Shown: piece by piece, positions 1 to 8,087 of the stretch
Layout of the letters: each line of letters starts with the position of its first letter
Numbering within the stretch: position 1 is the first letter of the stretch
Source of the DNA: Pseudoxanthomonas sp.
Lineage (GTDB): Bacteria; Pseudomonadota; Gammaproteobacteria; Xanthomonadales; Xanthomonadaceae
Assembly: GCF_024710765.1 (NCBI RefSeq)
Contig: NZ_JANJUE010000219.1
Coordinates: 1 to 39,158, forward strand
Length of the DNA: 39,158 bases
Reading direction: 5' to 3'
Position numbers and translations under genes: made by a program
The notes under the pieces: generated by a model
The model's database searches: none
What the model saw: only the letters and a program-made list of their open reading frames with translations
What the model was told of the DNA's origin: nothing

Positions 1-1
1 G

Positions 2-418
2 ACCGAGACGAAGGGCTTCGACGGCCAGCATCGCGGCAACAGCGGCATCTTCCTGCAGGAAGTCTATGAGCTGCAGGTGCTGGACAGCTGGAACAACCCG
101 ACCTACGCCAACGGCCAGGCGGCCTCGATCTACAAGCAGTCGATTCCGCTGGTGAACGCTTCGCGCGCGCCGGGCCAGTGGCAGGTCTACGACGTCATCT
201 GGAAGGCGCCGCGCTTCTCGGAAGGCGGTGGCCTGCTGTCGCCCGCGCGCATCACCGTGCTGCACAACGGCGTGCTGGTGCAGGACGACACCGTGCTGTC
301 GGGCAAGACCGAATACATCGGCGCGCCCTCGTATCCGCCGCACGGCTGCGCGCCGATCTACCTGCAGGACCACGATTCCAGGGTCAGCTACCGCAACATC
401 TGGGTGCGCGAGCTGTAA
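2..418 (+). CDS. DUF1080 / 3-keto-disaccharide hydrolase-type protein (C-terminal part)
   Basis: An open frame enters from the left edge and stops with TAA at 416-418, so the N-terminal part, including any signal peptide, lies outside the window. The visible 138 residues have the DUF1080 (concanavalin-like jelly roll) signature: GNSGIFLQ, then [19 protein letters not shown], then [13 protein letters not shown], and a closing strand [13 protein letters not shown]. In this family the domain acts on 3-keto-glycosides made by sugar 3-dehydrogenases, as a hydrolase or lyase/hydratase, usually in the periplasm. Here it converges on an operon with a Gfo/Idh dehydrogenase and two isomerase-fold proteins, which fits that chemistry. 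The exact substrate cannot be read from the sequence. The family call is strong and the reaction is inferred. Confidence 0.88.
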   Translation, partial: TETKGFDGQHRGNSGIFLQEVYELQVLDSWNNPTYANGQAASIYKQSIPLVNASRAPGQWQVYDVIWKAPRFSEGGGLLSPARITVLHNGVLVQDDTVLSGKTEYIGAPSYPPHGCAPIYLQDHDSRVSYRNIWVREL

Positions 419-432
419 GCGGCCAAGCGGCC

Positions 433-455
433 GGCGCGGAGCTGGCCTCCGCGCC
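433..455 (+). terminator. Stem-loop after the DUF1080 gene, probable bidirectional terminator
   Basis: GGCGCGGAG (433-441) pairs perfectly with CTCCGCGCC (447-455) around a 5-base loop. It lies 15 bases after the DUF1080 stop and between two convergent genes. The T-tract is poor (TTCACGATT), so intrinsic termination is plausible, not certain. Confidence 0.5.
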
Positions 456-463
456 TTCACGAT

Positions 464-769
464 TCATTGCTGCAGGAAGGCCGCGGAGGTCGTCGACCCA
501 CCGGTTCTGACAGATGGCCGAAGGGTGGCGTCATGCCGCCGCCCTTGCGGGTGCGTTCCTTGATCGGGTGCGGGTCCAGCCACGTGCCGACATCAATCAG
601 CGCAGGGAATGCCTGCGCGGTTGGCGCCGTGGCGGACCGTGCAGTTCGCGGCGTGGACCCAGGCATCCGCCGCGGTGTTGTCGATGAAAGCGGCGCTGAC
701 CGCCGCCGCCAGGGCAAGCAAGGGCAGGCTGGCGACGCCGATGGATTCCGGCGTCGCCAGCCCGCGCAT
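464..769 (-). pseudogene. Decayed small c-type cytochrome
   Basis: An ATG at 769 overlaps the stop of the upstream isomerase gene (TGATG), as in a translationally coupled operon. The first frame encodes a hydrophobic, signal-like N-terminus (SLPLLALAAAVSAAF) and then NCTVRHGAN, which matches a heme-binding CxxCH motif with the second Cys replaced by Arg (CGC for TGC). This frame stops at once. The next frame continues the same fold as AQAFPALIDVGTWLDP and GGGMTPPFGHLSEP, the region of the axial Met ligand, and two further frames give WVDDL and then AAFLQQ-stop at 464. Removing one extra base at each of three places (near 612, 500 and 485) restores a single frame of about 100 codons. The heme Cys loss plus three +1 shifts point to a dead gene. 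Such cytochromes commonly accompany DUF1080 and periplasmic sugar dehydrogenases. Confidence 0.72.
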
Positions 770-1629
770 CACTGCGTGGCGGCGGCCGGCAGCTGTTCGC
801 GCAGGAAATCCGCCCCGACCTTGACGACGGCGGCGGGATCGCGCGGTTCATCATGTTCGATGACGTACCACTGCACACCGGCCTTGCGGGCGGCGGGCAG
901 GATGGCCTTCCAGTCCAGCACACCCTGGCCCAGCGCGGCGAAACCGCCTTCGTCCCTGGCCTCGCCCTTCGGTGCGTTGTCCTTGGCGTGCACCGCGAAC
1001 ACCCGTCCGCTGAACTTGGCCAGCATGGCGGCCGGGTCGTAACCGGCGCGCGCCACCCAGGCCAGGTCCAGCTCGGACTTGAGCGTGGGGCCGGCCGCGT
1101 CGAACAGCAGCTCCAGGCCGGTCTTGCCGCCGAAATCGACCAGCTCGAAGTCATGGTTGTGATAGGCCAGGGTCATGCCCCTGGCCTGGACCTGCTTGGA
1201 GATTTCACCCAGTTCCCGGCCCAGCGCGGTCCAGCCGGCGGCATCGGTCGGGCGCTCCTTGTCACCCAGGTACGGCACGACCAGATAGGTGTTGCCGAGG
1301 GCCTGGTTGAATGTGACCACGCTGTCGAGGTCCTTGCGCAGATCGGCCAGCTGCACATGCGTGGAGACCGCCTTGATCGCGTACTTGTCCAGCAGCTGCT
1401 TGAGCTCAGGGGCGGTGACGTTCTGGGTGCCGACCGTCTCCACCGCGTGGACGCCCGCGTCATGGACGATCTTCAGCTGTTCGTCGAGCGTGGCGACATT
1501 GCGCAGCGTGTACATCTGGACCGCGATGGGCTGGGCGTCGTGGGATACGGCGTCCCTGGCGAAGCCGGGCGCGGCGGCCAGGAGCAGCAGCGCGGCGGCC
1601 GCGATCTTGCGTGGGGTGGTGCTCATCAT
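769..1629 (-). CDS. Secreted sugar phosphate isomerase/epimerase-fold (TIM barrel) protein
   Basis: A 286-residue xylose-isomerase-like TIM barrel (AP endonuclease 2 family). Residues 1-24 are a signal peptide (charged start, AAALLLLAAAPGFA), so it acts in the periplasm. Visible barrel motifs are YHNHDFE (157-162), LDLAW with Asp188, VHAKD with His214 and VIEHDE (258-262), the usual metal-binding Glu/Asp/His/Glu set. GGAG lies upstream of a double ATG (1629 or 1626). It is the fourth gene of the operon starting at 5130, 66 bases behind the Gfo/Idh gene. In characterised relatives this fold eliminates, epimerises or isomerises 3-keto-glycosides, and a role next to the DUF1080 protein is likely. 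The specific reaction is unknown. Confidence 0.85.
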   Translation of the reverse strand: MMSTTPRKIAAAALLLLAAAPGFARDAVSHDAQPIAVQMYTLRNVATLDEQLKIVHDAGVHAVETVGTQNVTAPELKQLLDKYAIKAVSTHVQLADLRKDLDSVVTFNQALGNTYLVVPYLGDKERPTDAAGWTALGRELGEISKQVQARGMTLAYHNHDFELVDFGGKTGLELLFDAAGPTLKSELDLAWVARAGYDPAAMLAKFSGRVFAVHAKDNAPKGEARDEGGFAALGQGVLDWKAILPAARKAGVQWYVIEHDEPRDPAAVVKVGADFLREQLPAAATQ

Positions 1630-1695
1630 GGTGTCCTCCCGGGATGCTGATGACTGCGGACTGGGAAATGGAACAGGAAAGGGAAGCGCCTTCGT

Positions 1696-2820
1696 TCAAC
1701 CGATGGAGGTCCAGGCGCGCGTCCTGGCCGAGGCGATGACGCGATCGACGATCAGCGCCGAGCGCAGGCCGTCCTCGAAGGTCGGCAGGCCTTCCGGCCG
1801 CTCGGCGACGATGGCGCGATAGGTGTCGGCGACGAAGGCTTCGAAGCAGTTGCCGTAACCCTGCGCATGGCCGGCCGGAAACACCGACAGCCGGCGCTGC
1901 TCGGCGCTGCCGGCGCCCGGACCGCGGGTGAAGATCTCCTCGCGCTGATCGGGCAGGCCGATCCATAGGCGCTCGCAATCCTCCTGGTCGAACGCGACCG
2001 CGGCCCTGGCGCCGTCGATCTCGAACCACAGGCGGTTGCGACGTCCGGCCGAGACCTGGCTGACGGTGAGCGAGGCGAGGGTGCCGTTGCCGGTCTTGAA
2101 CATCGCGGCGGCGACGTCCTCGCTGGAGACCGCCTGCATCGTACCGCCCGCCGCAGGGGTGGCGAAGCTCTGCCTGGTGGCGGCGGCGCGCTCGGCGATC
2201 ACCGTCTCGAAGGCGGCGCTGACGTCGACGAAGCGCTCGCCGCTGACCCATTCCACCAGGTCGCACCAGTGCGAGCCGATGTCGGCGAACACGCGCGAAG
2301 CGCCGCCCAGCGCCGGATCCACGCGCCAGTTGTTGCTGGCCGGATCCAGCAGCCAGTCCTGCAGGTAGCTGCCGTGGATCAGGCGCAGCGGGCCCAGTTC
2401 ACCCTGGGCGATGCGCGCGCGTGCCTCGCGCACCACCGGGTGATAGCGGTAGACGAACGGCACCGTGGCGACCAGGCCCGTGGAGGCGGCCAGGGCCGCC
2501 AGGGCGCGGGCGTCGTCCAGCGTGGTCGCCAGCGGCTTTTCGCAGATCACGTGCTTGCCGGCTTCCAGCGCGGCTTGGGCCATCGCCCGGTGCAGATGGT
2601 TGGGCGTGCACACGTGGACGACCTGCACCTGCGGATCGGCCAGGGCTTCCTCGATATCGCGATAGGCGCACGGGAGGTCCCATGCCTGCGCGATGTCCTT
2701 CGCACGCTCCGGCGAGGAGCCGACCACGCCGCGCACGGCGGCGCCGGCCAGCAGCGCCGCGCGACGGTGCACCGCGCCGATCATTCCGGTGCCGACAATG
2801 GCGATGCCAAGCTTGCTCAT
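1696..2820 (-). CDS. Gfo/Idh/MocA family NAD(P)-dependent sugar dehydrogenase
   Basis: A 374-residue cytoplasmic oxidoreductase. An N-terminal Rossmann fold has GTGMIG at 10-15, the family motif CEKPLA has its Lys at 95, and the C-terminal alpha/beta domain carries the catalytic pattern FADIGSHWCDL (Asp180, His184). There is no signal peptide or Tat motif, so oxidation would be intracellular with NAD(P). It starts 12 bases after the MFS transporter stop and is followed by the secreted isomerase-fold gene. Family members oxidise sugars, inositols or the C3 hydroxyl of glycosides. Association with DUF1080 and isomerase-fold partners favours a glycoside 3-dehydrogenase, but this is inference. 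Confidence 0.9.
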   Translation of the reverse strand: MSKLGIAIVGTGMIGAVHRRAALLAGAAVRGVVGSSPERAKDIAQAWDLPCAYRDIEEALADPQVQVVHVCTPNHLHRAMAQAALEAGKHVICEKPLATTLDDARALAALAASTGLVATVPFVYRYHPVVREARARIAQGELGPLRLIHGSYLQDWLLDPASNNWRVDPALGGASRVFADIGSHWCDLVEWVSGERFVDVSAAFETVIAERAAATRQSFATPAAGGTMQAVSSEDVAAAMFKTGNGTLASLTVSQVSAGRRNRLWFEIDGARAAVAFDQEDCERLWIGLPDQREEIFTRGPGAGSAEQRRLSVFPAGHAQGYGNCFEAFVADTYRAIVAERPEGLPTFEDGLRSALIVDRVIASARTRAWTSIG

Positions 2821-2832
2821 CGGTGTGGATTC

Positions 2833-4050
2833 TCAGTGTGTGGAAGGTGCGGCGGCGGTGGCCGGCTTTTCGCGGAACAGGAACAGGAAGGCGATCAGCA
2901 CGATCAGCGCGACACCGGCCGGGAACAGCCAGATCTGGCGCCAGTCCGGACCCGCCGCGGTGGTGTAGTGCTCCACGACCGCGCCGGACAGGAAGGTGCC
3001 GATCAGCATGCCGACGCCGTAGGTGGCCAGGGTGATGAAACCCTGCGCGCTGCTGCGGGTGTCGGGGCCGGCGTGCGCGTCGGTGTAGATCTGGCCGGTG
3101 ACGAAGAAGAAGTCGTAGCAGATGCCATGAAGCACGATGCCGATCACCAGCAGCGGGAAGCCGCTGCCGGCGTCGCCGTAGGCGAACATGCCGTAGCGCA
3201 GCACCCAGGCCGCCATGCCGACCGCCAGCATGGTCTTGACGCCCAGCCGCACGAACAGGAACGGCATGGCCAGCATCAGCAGCACTTCGGATACCTGGCC
3301 CAGCGACTGCAGGCCGGCGGCGCCGCGCACGCCCAGATCGTTGAGATAGGGATTGGTGAAGTTGTAGTAGAACGACAGCGGCACGCAGATCGCGATCGAG
3401 GCCAGGAAGAACACCAGGTACGAACGCGACTTCAGCAGGCGCAGCGCGTCCAGTCCCAGGATCTGCCCGAGTCCGGCGTTGCGCTGCTGCGCCAGCGGCG
3501 GCGTGTGCGGCAGGGTGAGCGCATACAGGCCCAGGGCCAGCGAGGCGGCCGCCGCCATGCGGAAGGTGAGCTCAAGCCGGTGCGCCTGTTCCCAGCCCAG
3601 CCAGCCGATCAGCACGCCGGCGACGATCCAGCCGATGGTGCCGGAGACCCGCACCAGCGGGAACTGCTTTTCCGGCGACTGCATGTGCCGCATCGCGATG
3701 CTGTTGACCAGCGCCAGCGTCGGCATGAACAGCAGCATGTAGATCATCACGCAGGTCGCGAAGGTGTTGAAGCTGGTGGCCGTGGAGGCGACCCACATCA
3801 GCACCGCGCCGGCCAGGTGCAGCGCCGCCAGGATGCGCTGCGCGGCGAAGTAGCGGTCGGCGATCAGGCCGACCAGGAACGGCGCGACGATGGCGCCGAT
3901 GGACTGGCTGAGGAAGGCCGTCGCCACCTGGCTCGCGCTGGCCTGCAACGGGCCCTGCACCAGGTAGGTGCCCAGGGTGACGAACCACGCACCCCAGATG
4001 AAGAACTGAAGGAACATCATCGCGCTCAGGCGCGACATGGTGAACGTCAT
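2833..4050 (-). CDS. MFS transporter of the nucleoside:H+ symporter (NHS) type
   Basis: A 405-residue protein with about 12 membrane segments. The N-terminus (LSAMMFLQFFIWGAWFV) and the LIADRYFAAQRILAALH loop are characteristic of the NupG/XapB-like NHS branch of the major facilitator superfamily. AGGGGAAG precedes the ATG at 4050. It lies 27 bases after an isomerase-fold enzyme and 12 bases before a Gfo/Idh dehydrogenase in the same operon. In this context it most likely imports the glycoside or keto-sugar the operon degrades rather than a nucleoside. No periplasmic binding protein is nearby. Confidence 0.88.
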   Translation of the reverse strand: MTFTMSRLSAMMFLQFFIWGAWFVTLGTYLVQGPLQASASQVATAFLSQSIGAIVAPFLVGLIADRYFAAQRILAALHLAGAVLMWVASTATSFNTFATCVMIYMLLFMPTLALVNSIAMRHMQSPEKQFPLVRVSGTIGWIVAGVLIGWLGWEQAHRLELTFRMAAAASLALGLYALTLPHTPPLAQQRNAGLGQILGLDALRLLKSRSYLVFFLASIAICVPLSFYYNFTNPYLNDLGVRGAAGLQSLGQVSEVLLMLAMPFLFVRLGVKTMLAVGMAAWVLRYGMFAYGDAGSGFPLLVIGIVLHGICYDFFFVTGQIYTDAHAGPDTRSSAQGFITLATYGVGMLIGTFLSGAVVEHYTTAAGPDWRQIWLFPAGVALIVLIAFLFLFREKPATAAAPSTH

Positions 4051-4077
4051 GACTTCCCCTCCCAGGTCGGTGTTGGT

Positions 4078-5130
4078 TCAAATCCCCAGCATGCCGCGCA
4101 ACGCTTCCGGATCCGCGCCGCTGTCGGCGAAGTCGTCGAAGGCGCGCTCGGTGACGCGGATGATGTGGTCGCGGATGAAGGGCGCGCCTTCGCGCGCGCC
4201 GTCTTCCGGATGCTTCAGGCAGCACTCCCATTCCAGCACGGCCCAGCCGGGGAAGTCGTACTGGGCGAACTTGGAGAAGATCGCCTTGAAGTCGATCTGG
4301 CCATCGCCCAGCGAGCGGAACCGGCCGGGACGATCGATCCAGTTCTGGTAGCCACCGTAGACGCCGCTGCGCGCGCTGGGGCGGTACTCGGCGTCCTTGA
4401 CGTGGAAGACGCCGATACGGTCGTGGTAGCGATCGATGAAGCCGAGATAGTCCATCTGCTGCAGCAGCAGGTGGCTGGGGTCGTAGAGGATCTTCGCGCG
4501 CGGATGGTGGTCGACGACGTCGAGGAAGCGCTCGAAGGTCGCGCCGTCATGCAGATCCTCGCCCGGGTGGATTTCGTAGCACAGGTCCACGCCGCAGGCG
4601 TCGAAGACATCCAGGATCGGGCGCCAGCGGCGGCCGAGTTCGGCGAAGGCTTCCTCCACCAGGCCGGCCGGGCGCTGCGGCCAGGGATAGAAATACGGCC
4701 ACGCCAGCGCGCCGGAGAAGGTGGCATGCGCGGTGAGTCCCAGGCGCTGGCTGGCCTTGGCCGCCAGCTTGACCTGCTCGACCGCCCAGGCCTGCCGGGC
4801 GGCCGGATTGCCGCGCAGTTCCGGCGGCGCGAAACCGTCGAACAGGGCGTCGTAGGCGGGGTGGACGGCGACCAGTTGTCCCTGCAGGTGGGTGGACAGC
4901 TCGGTGATCCGGATGCCGTGCCCGGCGAGCATGCCGGCGACGTCGTCGCAATAGGCCTGGCTCTGCGCGGCCTGGGCGAGATCGAAGATGTGGGGCGCGC
5001 TGGTCGGCACTTGTACGCCAGAATAGCCAAGCCCGGCGGCCCATCCGGCCAACGTGTCCAACCGATTGAAAGGAGCCTCGTCACCGATGAACTGCGCCAG
5101 GAACAGCGCTGGACCCTTGAGTGTTTTCAC
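4078..5130 (-). CDS. Cytoplasmic sugar phosphate isomerase/epimerase-fold enzyme, first gene of the keto-sugar operon
   Basis: A 350-residue TIM-barrel enzyme without signal peptide. I place the start at GTG 5130 (KTLKGPALFLAQF follows), preceded by AGGGCGGA, because upstream in-frame ATGs lie inside or before the palindromic operator. Predicted metal ligands are Glu186 (CYEIHPGE), Asp217 (YDPSHL), His243 (FHVKDAEY) and Glu300 (AVLEWE). The family is seen in keto-glycoside lyases, epimerases and inositol enzymes. It heads an operon with the MFS transporter, Gfo/Idh dehydrogenase and a secreted paralogue, so it probably processes the oxidised sugar in the cytoplasm. Expression is probably controlled by the divergent LacI protein. 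Confidence 0.87.
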   Translation of the reverse strand: MKTLKGPALFLAQFIGDEAPFNRLDTLAGWAAGLGYSGVQVPTSAPHIFDLAQAAQSQAYCDDVAGMLAGHGIRITELSTHLQGQLVAVHPAYDALFDGFAPPELRGNPAARQAWAVEQVKLAAKASQRLGLTAHATFSGALAWPYFYPWPQRPAGLVEEAFAELGRRWRPILDVFDACGVDLCYEIHPGEDLHDGATFERFLDVVDHHPRAKILYDPSHLLLQQMDYLGFIDRYHDRIGVFHVKDAEYRPSARSGVYGGYQNWIDRPGRFRSLGDGQIDFKAIFSKFAQYDFPGWAVLEWECCLKHPEDGAREGAPFIRDHIIRVTERAFDDFADSGADPEALRGMLGI

Positions 5131-5144
5131 GGCAATCCGCCCTG

Positions 5145-5160
5145 ATGCAATCGATTGCAT
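5145..5160. promoter_or_regulatory. Palindromic LacI-family operator
   Basis: ATGCAATCGATTGCAT is a perfect 16-bp inverted repeat with a central CG, the classic form of LacI/GalR-family operators. It lies between the isomerase start (5130) and the divergent LacI start (5223), directly beside a -10-like element for the minus strand, so binding would block the operon promoter. Confidence 0.8.
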
Positions 5161-5164
5161 TATC
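5159..5164 (-). promoter_or_regulatory. Probable -10 box of the keto-sugar operon
   Basis: On the minus strand this reads GATAAT, 5/6 to the sigma-70 consensus. It overlaps the edge of the 5145-5160 palindrome and sits about 29 bases before the GTG at 5130. No convincing -35 is visible, consistent with a regulated promoter. Confidence 0.45.
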
Positions 5165-5222
5165 CTAGCATGGGCCCACCGGAACACGTGTTGTGCGCCG
5201 CATCGGGGAACCCGGGACTGAC

Positions 5223-6227
5223 ATGGCGACCATCTACGACATCGCGAAGCACGTCGGCGTCTCGGCCGGCACCGTCTCGCGCGCGCTGTCGCGGCCGGAG
5301 AAGGTCCTGCCGGCCACGCGCAAGCGCATCGAACAGGCCGCGGCCGCGCTGGGCTATGTCCCCAACACCGTGGCCCGGACGCTCAAGACCCAGCGCAGCA
5401 GCAAGATCCTGGTCACCGTCCCGGACATCGCCAATCCGTTCTTCGCCCAGATCCTGCAGGGCGCGGAAGAAGCCGCGCAGGCCGCCGACTACGCGGTCCT
5501 GCTGGGCGATACCCAGCACCAGCCGGATCGGGAGGAGCGCTACGCGCAGATGCTTCCCCGCAACGAGGCCGATGGCCTGATCGTGCTGGGGCACCGGCTG
5601 CCACCGACGGCGCAGGAACTCGTCCGGCAACTGGGCGCCAATGCGCCGGTGGTCAACGGCAGCGAATTCGATCCGGCGCTGGGCATTCCCAGTGTCCACA
5701 TCGACAACGCCGCCGCTTCGCGCACGGCGATGGAACATCTCTACGGATTGGGCCACGAGCGGATCGCCGTGGTCGGTGGCCCGACCGACAATCCCCTGCA
5801 CCAGCAGCGATTGGAAGGGGCCAGGCACGCGGCCCGGGCGCGCGGTCGCCTGCGCCAGCTGACGGTCGTCCCGGGCGATTTCTCGGTCGAATCCGGCTAC
5901 GCGGCGGCGAAACAGCTGCTGGGCCAGGCCAACCCGCCGACCGCCGCGTTCTGCTTCAGCGACCAGATGGCGCTGGGCATGCTCGCCGCATGCCGCGACC
6001 TGGGCATTCGCGTGCCCGAGGATTTCTCGATTGTCGGCTTCGACGATCTGGCCTCCTCGCGCTATCTCAATCCGCCGCTGACCACCATCAGCCAGCCCAT
6101 GCGCGAGATCGGCGTGCGCGCGGTCAAGCTGCTGCTCGCGATCATCGAAGGCGTGGACGTGCCGCACCAGCAGACCCTGGATTTCAGCCTGATGCTGCGC
6201 GGATCGACCGCCGCGCCCGCAGGGTAG
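5223..6227 (+). CDS. LacI-family transcriptional regulator
   Basis: A 334-residue LacI/GalR repressor. The helix-turn-helix TIYDIAKHVGVSAGTVSRAL occupies residues 3-22, the hinge region includes YVPNTVARTL, and the rest is a periplasmic-binding-protein-like effector domain (SDQMALGMLAACRDLGIRVPED, then VGFDDLASSRYLNPPLTTI). The start is ATG 5223 after GGGA. An upstream in-frame start at 5193 would add residues before the HTH that the family lacks. The gene is divergent from the isomerase-headed operon and shares a 92-bp intergenic region with the perfect palindrome, so it most likely represses that operon and itself. The effector is unknown. Confidence 0.95.
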   Translation: MATIYDIAKHVGVSAGTVSRALSRPEKVLPATRKRIEQAAAALGYVPNTVARTLKTQRSSKILVTVPDIANPFFAQILQGAEEAAQAADYAVLLGDTQHQPDREERYAQMLPRNEADGLIVLGHRLPPTAQELVRQLGANAPVVNGSEFDPALGIPSVHIDNAAASRTAMEHLYGLGHERIAVVGGPTDNPLHQQRLEGARHAARARGRLRQLTVVPGDFSVESGYAAAKQLLGQANPPTAAFCFSDQMALGMLAACRDLGIRVPEDFSIVGFDDLASSRYLNPPLTTISQPMREIGVRAVKLLLAIIEGVDVPHQQTLDFSLMLRGSTAAPAG

Positions 6228-6265
6228 GGCACGGCGACATCGGCATCTGCGTGGCAGCGGCCGAA

Positions 6266-6280
6266 CTGCCGCTACGGCAG
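6266..6280. terminator. Stem-loop between convergent genes
   Basis: CTGCCG (6266-6271) and CGGCAG (6275-6280) form a 6-bp stem around the TAG stop of the minus-strand regulator, in the short gap facing the LacI gene. There is no T-tract, so a terminator role is only possible. Confidence 0.3.
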
Positions 6281-7855
6281 CCCCGCCAGGCGCAGGCCTT
6301 CCGTCAGCCTGGCGAGATCCTGCGGGCGATGGATGGGCAGCCAGTCGGCGAGGGTGGACAGGGACAGCGAGGGATCCAGGCCGCGTACATGCGCCATGGC
6401 GTGGTGGGCTGCTTCCTGTCTTCCCGCCAATGCATGGCTGGCCGCCGCGACCACCGCCGCGACCAGCAGCGAAGGCAGATTGCTGAGGGCCTTTTCCGCC
6501 GAGGCCGAGGCAGTATCGAAATCGCCGGCGAAGAAATTGGCCAGGGCGATGCCGGCCTGCATGCGGAACATTTCCGGATCCAGCGGACTCAGGCGGACTG
6601 CGTGGGAAAACAGCGTCATCGCGCTTTCGGATTCACCATGGAAGATGCGCAGGAAGCCGCCCAGGAACCAGGCAGGCGCGAAATTGGGGTTCAGCAGCAC
6701 CGCCCGATCCAGCAAGGCGATGCCGCCATCCAGATCGCGGGTCAGGTGTCCCAGCGCGTGGCCGCCGCGCGTGAGCGCCACCGCATCGTCGCGTCCCCAG
6801 GTCACCGCCAGCCGCGCCAGGCGCACGCCTTCGGCGATTTCCGCCGGCCGATCGACCATCCAGCCATTGACCTTGCGCCAGACGTAGCACCAGGCCGCGG
6901 CGCCATAGGCCGATCCGTATTCCGGATCCAGCTCGATGGCGCGGTTGAACTGGCGCAACGCTTCCTCGATACGCGCGCGGCTTCCGCCGTGCAGGTTCGC
7001 CACTCCGCGAAGGTAGTAATCGTAGGCGTCAAGGCTCTGGGTCGGCTTGCGCTTGGCGCGTTCTATTTCGGCGCGTTCCAGTTGCGGCGAGATGGCGCCG
7101 ACCACGTTCTCGGCCACTTCCACCTGCAGCTCGAAAATGTCGTCCAGCGTGCCTTCGAAGCGCTCCGCCCACAGGTGCGTGCCGGTGGAGGCGTCGATCA
7201 GCTGACCGGTGATCCGCACCCGGTTGCCGGCCTTGCGCACGCTGCCTTCCAGGACGTAGCGCACGCCCAGTTCGCGGCCCACCGTCCGCGGATCCACCTG
7301 CCTGTGCTGGTAGGCGAAGCTGGTGTTGCGCGCGATGACGAACAGCCAGCGCACGCGCGACAAGGCGGTGATGATGTCCTCCACCACACCGTCCGCGAAG
7401 TACGCCTGGCCGGTATCGCCACTCAGGTTCTGGAACGGCAGCACGGCGATGGAAGGCTTGTCGGGCAGGACCAGTGCCGGCAGCGCGGTGCTGCCGTCGT
7501 CGTCGCCGCCAGACGGGCCGGGCGGCAACGAGGCTGGCCGCGTGCCGCCCTCGCGGAGTTCACCCACGAAGCGGAATCCCTTGCGCGCCACGGTCCGCAG
7601 CAGGCGTTGTTGGGAGCCGGTGTCCTCGATGGCCTTGCGCACGGCGTTGATATGGCTGGCGATGGTCGACTCGGAAACGATCCGGCCGCTCCATACCGCC
7701 CGCAGGAGTTCGTCCTTGCTGACGACGCGGTCATGGTGGAGCAGCAGGTACAGCAGCAAATCGAAGACCTGCGGCCCGATGGAAACGGGCTGCCCGCGCA
7801 ATGTCAGCTCGCGGCGCTCGTCATCGAGCAAGCAGTCTTCGAACGCGAATCGCAC
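6272..7855 (-). CDS. Winged-helix (OmpR/CadC-type) regulator with TolB-like and TPR domains
   Basis: A 527-residue cytoplasmic protein. Residues 1-100 are an OmpR/PhoB-type winged helix: RFAFEDCLLDDERRELTLRG at 2-21, ending RTVARKGFRFVGEL. A linker leads to a TolB-N-like/adenylate-cyclase-associated domain (PSIAVLPFQNLSGD at 134-147, YVLEGSVRKAG) and then TPR-like repeats to the C-terminus (YYLRGVANLHGG, FNRAIELDPEYGSAYGAAAW). I choose GTG 7855 with AAAGGCG upstream because family members start exactly at this motif; ATG 7909 would add 18 residues. There is no membrane segment, unlike CadC. It is divergent from an SDR-EmrA-EmrB cluster and probably regulates it. The signal is unknown. Confidence 0.87.
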   Translation of the reverse strand: MRFAFEDCLLDDERRELTLRGQPVSIGPQVFDLLLYLLLHHDRVVSKDELLRAVWSGRIVSESTIASHINAVRKAIEDTGSQQRLLRTVARKGFRFVGELREGGTRPASLPPGPSGGDDDGSTALPALVLPDKPSIAVLPFQNLSGDTGQAYFADGVVEDIITALSRVRWLFVIARNTSFAYQHRQVDPRTVGRELGVRYVLEGSVRKAGNRVRITGQLIDASTGTHLWAERFEGTLDDIFELQVEVAENVVGAISPQLERAEIERAKRKPTQSLDAYDYYLRGVANLHGGSRARIEEALRQFNRAIELDPEYGSAYGAAAWCYVWRKVNGWMVDRPAEIAEGVRLARLAVTWGRDDAVALTRGGHALGHLTRDLDGGIALLDRAVLLNPNFAPAWFLGGFLRIFHGESESAMTLFSHAVRLSPLDPEMFRMQAGIALANFFAGDFDTASASAEKALSNLPSLLVAAVVAAASHALAGRQEAAHHAMAHVRGLDPSLSLSTLADWLPIHRPQDLARLTEGLRLAGLP

Positions 7856-8087
7856 TGTCAGCGCCTTTGCCCAACCCCCGGGATCGGGTGCCCGAAGGAA
7901 CCGCGCCATGGTACCCGATTGATTCGCCGCCCTTGTCCCGCGACCCATGCCGCCAGGCCGCTTCCGGCGAATCCAAGCGATTTCCAAGATTTCCTGAAGG
8001 TCGCCGCAAGGACTTCGCCGCAGGGCACGCGCATCCTGCCGCCATCGACGGTACATCCGGCCGCCGAACCCAGCGGAGAACACCCAC

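Noticed and set aside
2269-5145. A 958-codon plus-strand frame opposite the keto-sugar operon
   Set aside because: It is antisense to four well-supported genes and its product is Gln/Arg/His/Gly-rich low-complexity sequence, the usual by-product of GC-rich coding DNA.
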